The position numbers were made by a program, and so were the translations under genes. From the NCBI GenBank assembly GCA_018970785.1, contig JAGWVR010000015.1, positions 1 to 46,600 of the forward strand: a stretch of 46,600 nucleotides of DNA, read 5' to 3'. Below the pieces are notes generated by a model. The model was not told where the DNA came from. It saw nothing but the letters and a program-made list of their open reading frames with translations, and searched no databases. Positions 43,289 through 46,600 of the stretch are shown here, piece after piece (position 1 is the stretch's first letter; each line of letters begins with the position of its first letter). Source of the DNA: Planctomycetota bacterium (GTDB lineage: Bacteria > Planctomycetota > Planctomycetia > Pirellulales > UBA1268).

Positions 43289-44704
43289 TCAGCCGGCCAG
43301 CTCGGGCACCGGCGCGCCGTGGTCGACCAGCGGCGTCGGCCGGCCGTTGAAGTCGTCGATCGTGACCCGGGCCGCGTCGATCCCGAGGTGGTGGTAGATC
43401 GTGGCGAGGAAGTCGCCGGCGGTGATCCGCCGCTCCGTCACGTCCTCGCCGCGCGCGTCGGTGGCCCCGATCACGACCCCCGGCGTCACGCCGGCACCGG
43501 CCCAGAGATTGGAGTAGGCGCGCGGCCAGTGGTCGCGGCCGGGCTGCGTGGTGCCGGCCGGGGCGCTGGCGTCGCCGGCCCCGGTGCTCGGCGAATACTC
43601 GATCCGCGGCGTGCGGCCGAACTCGCCGGTCACCACCACGAGCACCTCGTCGTCGAGGCCGCGCGCGAAGATGTCCTCGACGAGCGCGGAGACGGCGCGG
43701 TCGTAGGCGCCGGCGCGGAAGCGGAGGGCGTCGAAGACGTGGTGGTTGACGGCGTGGTCGTCCCAATTGTGGACGCGGCCGCAGAGCGGGCCGGCGAGGC
43801 TCGTCGTCACCACCTCGACCCCGGCCTCGACCAGCCGGCGGGCCATGAGCAATTGCTGCCCCCAGGCATTGCGGCCGTAGCGGTCGCGGGTGGCGTCGTC
43901 CTCGAGCGTGAGGTCGAAGGCGCGCCGCGCCGCCGGGTCGGTGAGCAGCCCGACGGCCTGGGCCTCGAAGGCGTCAATCGCGTCCATCTCCAGGCGCCGG
44001 TCGAACTCGCGGCGGAAGGCGTCGAACTGGCGGCGGAGGCGGAGCTGCGCGCCGAGGCGCCGGTCGCCCTCCGGAGGCAGCCCGAGGTCGGGGACGGCGA
44101 ACGACGGGGCGCTGGGATCGCCGCTGACCACGAACGGCTGCCAGGCGTCGCCGAGGTAGGCCGGGCCGTTGTATTCCAGCGGCGGATTGACGCCGACGTA
44201 GCGCGGCAGCGCCCCGGCCGGCCGACCGGAGCGGCTCCGCAGGTAATTGGTGACGCACATCCAGTCGGGGAGTTTCGGCTTCGGCTTGTCGCGCGTGTCG
44301 GGGTCGCCGGAGAGCATCTGCATCGAGCCGGCCGGATGGCCGCCGGCGGTCTGCTGCATCGAGCGCACGATCGCCACCCGGTCGGCCAACGCCGCCTGCA
44401 GCGGGAGCAGCTCGGTGAACGACACGCCGGGCAGCGTGGTGGCGATCGGGCTGAACGGGCCGCGATACTCGGCCGCGGCGTCGGGCTTGGGGTCGTAGGT
44501 GTCGACGTGCGAGCAGCCCCCCGGCAGCCAGACCATGATCACCTTCGTCCGCTTCGCCGCCGGCAGCGGCTGCTCGGCGCGGAGGCGCAGCAGGTCGGGG
44601 AGTGCGAGGCTTCCCGCGATGCCGCAGCCGCCGGCCAGGCCGATCGAGAGGAAGCCGCGCCGGGCGAGGGGCCCGGGGCAGGGGCGCGGGGCGGGATCGC
44701 TCAT
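43289..44704 (-). CDS. DUF1501 family exported protein
   Basis: 471 residues from ATG 44704, which overlaps the stop of the upstream PPC-domain gene (ATGA). Twin-arginine start LARRGFLSIGLAGG (R15-R16). Motifs include KVIMVWLPGGCSHVDTYDPK near 55, HNWDDHAVNHHVF, VLVVVTGEFGRTPR, GRDHWPRAYS and a closing IGATDARGEDV...YHHLGID segment. It is closer in motif wording to the 3389-4813 DUF1501 protein than to the 16792-18186 one (WLPGG, GRDHWP, IGATDA), so the window carries two subtypes. Paired with a PPC-domain protein rather than PSD1. Substrate unknown; exported. Confidence 0.93.
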   Translation of the reverse strand: MSDPAPRPCPGPLARRGFLSIGLAGGCGIAGSLALPDLLRLRAEQPLPAAKRTKVIMVWLPGGCSHVDTYDPKPDAAAEYRGPFSPIATTLPGVSFTELLPLQAALADRVAIVRSMQQTAGGHPAGSMQMLSGDPDTRDKPKPKLPDWMCVTNYLRSRSGRPAGALPRYVGVNPPLEYNGPAYLGDAWQPFVVSGDPSAPSFAVPDLGLPPEGDRRLGAQLRLRRQFDAFRREFDRRLEMDAIDAFEAQAVGLLTDPAARRAFDLTLEDDATRDRYGRNAWGQQLLMARRLVEAGVEVVTTSLAGPLCGRVHNWDDHAVNHHVFDALRFRAGAYDRAVSALVEDIFARGLDDEVLVVVTGEFGRTPRIEYSPSTGAGDASAPAGTTQPGRDHWPRAYSNLWAGAGVTPGVVIGATDARGEDVTERRITAGDFLATIYHHLGIDAARVTIDDFNGRPTPLVDHGAPVPELAG

Positions 44705-46600
44705 GGCGTGGAACCCTCCGGAGGGGGCGCGGCGACCTGGATGCGGATCGGCCGCGACACGATGATCTCGGCGATGTCCTGCGGGGGCACTGCGGCGCTG
44801 CCGGGACCCTTCGCGACCGGCGTCGCCGGACGGTACGACGTCACGCCGCCCCCCACCAGACAGATCGTGTAGTCGCCGGGGGGCACCGCCAGTTTTTTCA
44901 GGTCGAGGGTCAGCCGCGCGTCGCCTTGCGCGAGCGGCAATTCGACGTCGGCGGCCCGGTCGAACGGCGCTCCCACGACCCTGAGGCGGGTCGTGGCCCC
45001 CGAGAACGGCCCGCGCCGCTCGACCGCCAGAGGCACTTCCACGCTCGTCCCGGCGACGGCGGCCACCGGCTCCGCGGTGACGGTGATCGGAAACGTCTCG
45101 CCACCGCCGACCGACACCGGCAGCGTGGCCAGGAGGCGCGGCAGCGGGATCTCCTGGGAGGCGTCGCGCACCGGCCAGGCCATCGACGCCACCGCCCCGC
45201 GCCGCTCGACTTCCGCGCCGCCGATCGCCGCCCGGCCGACGAGCGCCGCCGTCGCCATCCCACGCGGCGCGTCGGCCGTCGCGCTGACGACCACCAGGCC
45301 GCGTGACGCCCCCTCCGGGATCCGCAGCCCCGTGGCCTCGACCCCCTCGGGCAGCCCCTCGAGCGCCAGGTCGATCGGCCCGGTGAAGCCGTCGCGCCGC
45401 AGCGCCGCGACCTCGAGGGCCACGCTCCCGCCGCGGCGCAGCGCCAGCGGCTTGGAGAGCGCGGCGCGGTCGCCGTTGCGCAACTCCATGTGCAGCCCCC
45501 AGGCGACCAGGGCGAAGTCGGGGGCCGGCCGGCGCACGATCAGCCGCCAGGCGTTGGCAGGATCGGCCCGCGTGCCGCCGAACAGGTCGCGGAGGAGGAG
45601 CCGATGGCGCCCCGTCGCGGTGATCGCCACCCTGCCGAGGACGTCGGCGCTGCCGGCATCGTAGGGGGGCCCGTCGTAGGAATAGCCGTTGCTCGACGGC
45701 TTGATCGGGCTGGCGATGTCGGCCGGCTCGGCGACATCCTCCCAGCGAACGCCGGCGGGGTCGTCGACGCGGCGCTGGACGACCACCGCGGGGTCGGTGG
45801 GGCGGCCGAGGCGCTCCGAGGCGACCTCGACCCACCATTCGTCGCCGGCCGTGGCGTCGAACTCGAAGGCCTCGACGTCGGCGGCGGTGGCGAAATGCCC
45901 GTGGAGATCGCAGGGCAGCGTGATCGCCTGCGGGTGGCCGGGGTCGTTGGGCTCCGTCTCCTCGGCGGCCGGCGCCGCAGCCGCTCCCGCCGGCGGCCAG
46001 GAGCAGGCGAGCACGGGGCGCGTCGCGGGGTGACGGGGCACCGGGGCGTCGGCGGCGACCGCGCGGAGGACGAGCCGGTAGAAGAACGCCGGCCCCCCCT
46101 GGAACGACAGGTCGTGGACCTTGACGAGGTAGCGGCCGTCGGCGGGAACGGTGAACGCCAGCGGCTCGCCGCGCCGGTCGGCGGCGAGATCACGGCCACC
46201 CGCATCGGCGACGACGACGACCGGCGTGAGCCGCGAGTCGATCCACCGCGCCGCGCACTCGACGACGATCCGCGTGCCGGCCGGGGCCGAGAACGAGTAG
46301 TGGTCGACCGCCTGCGCCGTGACCTGGCCGTTGGTGACGCTGCAAAGCGCGATCGGCAGCGCCGTCGCCGGATCGGTGACCGGCGCGGTGGCCGTCTGCT
46401 CCGGAAGCGTGCCGACGGAAAACACGCGGGACGACGAGATCCCGAGGCCGGCCAGCGCCGCCGCCTCGTACACCCCCTCGGCCACGTCGGCGCCGATCGT
46501 GATCCGGTATCCGCCGGGGATCGGTTTGCCCTCGGCATCGTGGCGCGCTTCGGCGCCGATCCCGGGCGACGAGAACACCAGCCGCTCCACCTCCTCGAGC
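44701..46600 (-). CDS. Pre-peptidase C-terminal (PPC) domain protein, partial
   Basis: At least 633 residues. The frame is open through the right edge, so the start lies outside; a GTG at 46590 gives an apparent start, but the frame continues upstream without a stop. Two PPC-type beta-sandwich domains are visible: VDHYSFSAPAGTRIVVECAA with FTVPADGRYLVKVHDLSFQG, and, after an EETEPNDPGHPQAI linker, VEAFEFDATAGDEWWVEVAS with TATGRHRLLLRDLFGG. Then come several Ig-like/beta-sandwich segments (GPIDLALEGLPEGVEATG; DYTICLVGGG). No enzyme motif in the visible part. This family commonly precedes a DUF1501 gene in planctomycetes, as here with an ATGA overlap, so the two are translationally coupled. 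Probably a large exported binding or scaffold protein. Confidence 0.85.
   Translation of the reverse strand, partial: LEEVERLVFSSPGIGAEARHDAEGKPIPGGYRITIGADVAEGVYEAAALAGLGISSSRVFSVGTLPEQTATAPVTDPATALPIALCSVTNGQVTAQAVDHYSFSAPAGTRIVVECAARWIDSRLTPVVVVADAGGRDLAADRRGEPLAFTVPADGRYLVKVHDLSFQGGPAFFYRLVLRAVAADAPVPRHPATRPVLACSWPPAGAAAAPAAEETEPNDPGHPQAITLPCDLHGHFATAADVEAFEFDATAGDEWWVEVASERLGRPTDPAVVVQRRVDDPAGVRWEDVAEPADIASPIKPSSNGYSYDGPPYDAGSADVLGRVAITATGRHRLLLRDLFGGTRADPANAWRLIVRRPAPDFALVAWGLHMELRNGDRAALSKPLALRRGGSVALEVAALRRDGFTGPIDLALEGLPEGVEATGLRIPEGASRGLVVVSATADAPRGMATAALVGRAAIGGAEVERRGAVASMAWPVRDASQEIPLPRLLATLPVSVGGGETFPITVTAEPVAAVAGTSVEVPLAVERRGPFSGATTRLRVVGAPFDRAADVELPLAQGDARLTLDLKKLAVPPGDYTICLVGGGVTSYRPATPVAKGPGSAAVPPQDIAEIIVSRPIRIQVAAPPPEGSTP

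Overview
The window reads as a high-GC planctomycete (PVC superphylum) chromosome segment. The markers are three DUF1501 proteins with twin-arginine-type N-termini, a DUF1549/DUF1553 protein with a CxxCH cytochrome motif (PSD1/PSCyt type), a PVC-type membrane-bound-dehydrogenase propeller, a DUF1559 pilin-like protein followed by a small lipoprotein, and a beta-helix protein with the planctomycete LEGRALLA-type N-terminal motif. It holds 24 protein genes, two of them cut by the window edges. I saw no rRNA, tRNA, CRISPR array, transposase or phage gene.

Layout. 1-4813 (-): DUF1501 protein, then a fused ceramidase-like hydrolase/PVC dehydrogenase running off the left edge. 5104-12195: two divergent operons that look like a trans-4-hydroxy-L-proline degradation locus. 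Leftward are a DapA-family deaminase, a proline-racemase-family epimerase, a GT-D-like protein and an enolase-superfamily enzyme. Rightward are an FAD amine oxidase and a fused 2Fe-2S/FAD/BFD-type oxidoreductase. An 80-bp gap with overlapping -10 elements separates them. 12298-13509 (+): secreted sialidase-like protein. 13562-16657 (-): beta-helix surface protein. 16792-21059 (-): canonical DUF1553-DUF1501 pair. 21255-24767 (+): Gfo/Idh/MocA oxidoreductase and a HEAT-repeat protein. 24789-26246 (-): ALDH7-type aldehyde dehydrogenase. 26323-32847 (-): efflux system in which the RND permease and its periplasmic adaptor form one 1491-residue polypeptide, followed by a TolC-like protein behind a 92-bp run of three hairpins. 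33081-34880 (+): sodium:solute symporter. 34920-36143 (-): HGSNAT/DUF5009-like membrane protein. 36280-37992 (-): DUF1559 protein and lipoprotein separated by a strong hairpin. 38329-43281 (+): 1650-residue secreted GH20 hexosaminidase fused to a propeller and a helical domain. 43289-46600 (-): DUF1501 protein and a PPC-domain protein running off the right edge.

How it fits together. Most gene content suits a secretory heterotroph that breaks down complex glycans and glycoproteins: a GH20 enzyme, a sialidase-like protein, a ceramidase-like hydrolase, DUF1501 and PSD1 exported proteins, a sugar-type Gfo/Idh oxidoreductase and an SSS importer. The best-defined pathway is hydroxyproline catabolism: epimerase, dehydrogenase and deaminase lead to 2-oxoglutarate semialdehyde, and an aldehyde dehydrogenase (possibly the one 12 kb away) would finish it. 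Hydroxyproline-rich algal glycoproteins are a plausible source, but that is inference. Several polypeptides here are fusions of modules usually found as separate proteins (RND+adaptor, GH20+propeller+helical domain, ceramidase-like+PVC propeller, HypDH alpha+gamma), and these are the most noteworthy features. All promoter and terminator calls are by eye.
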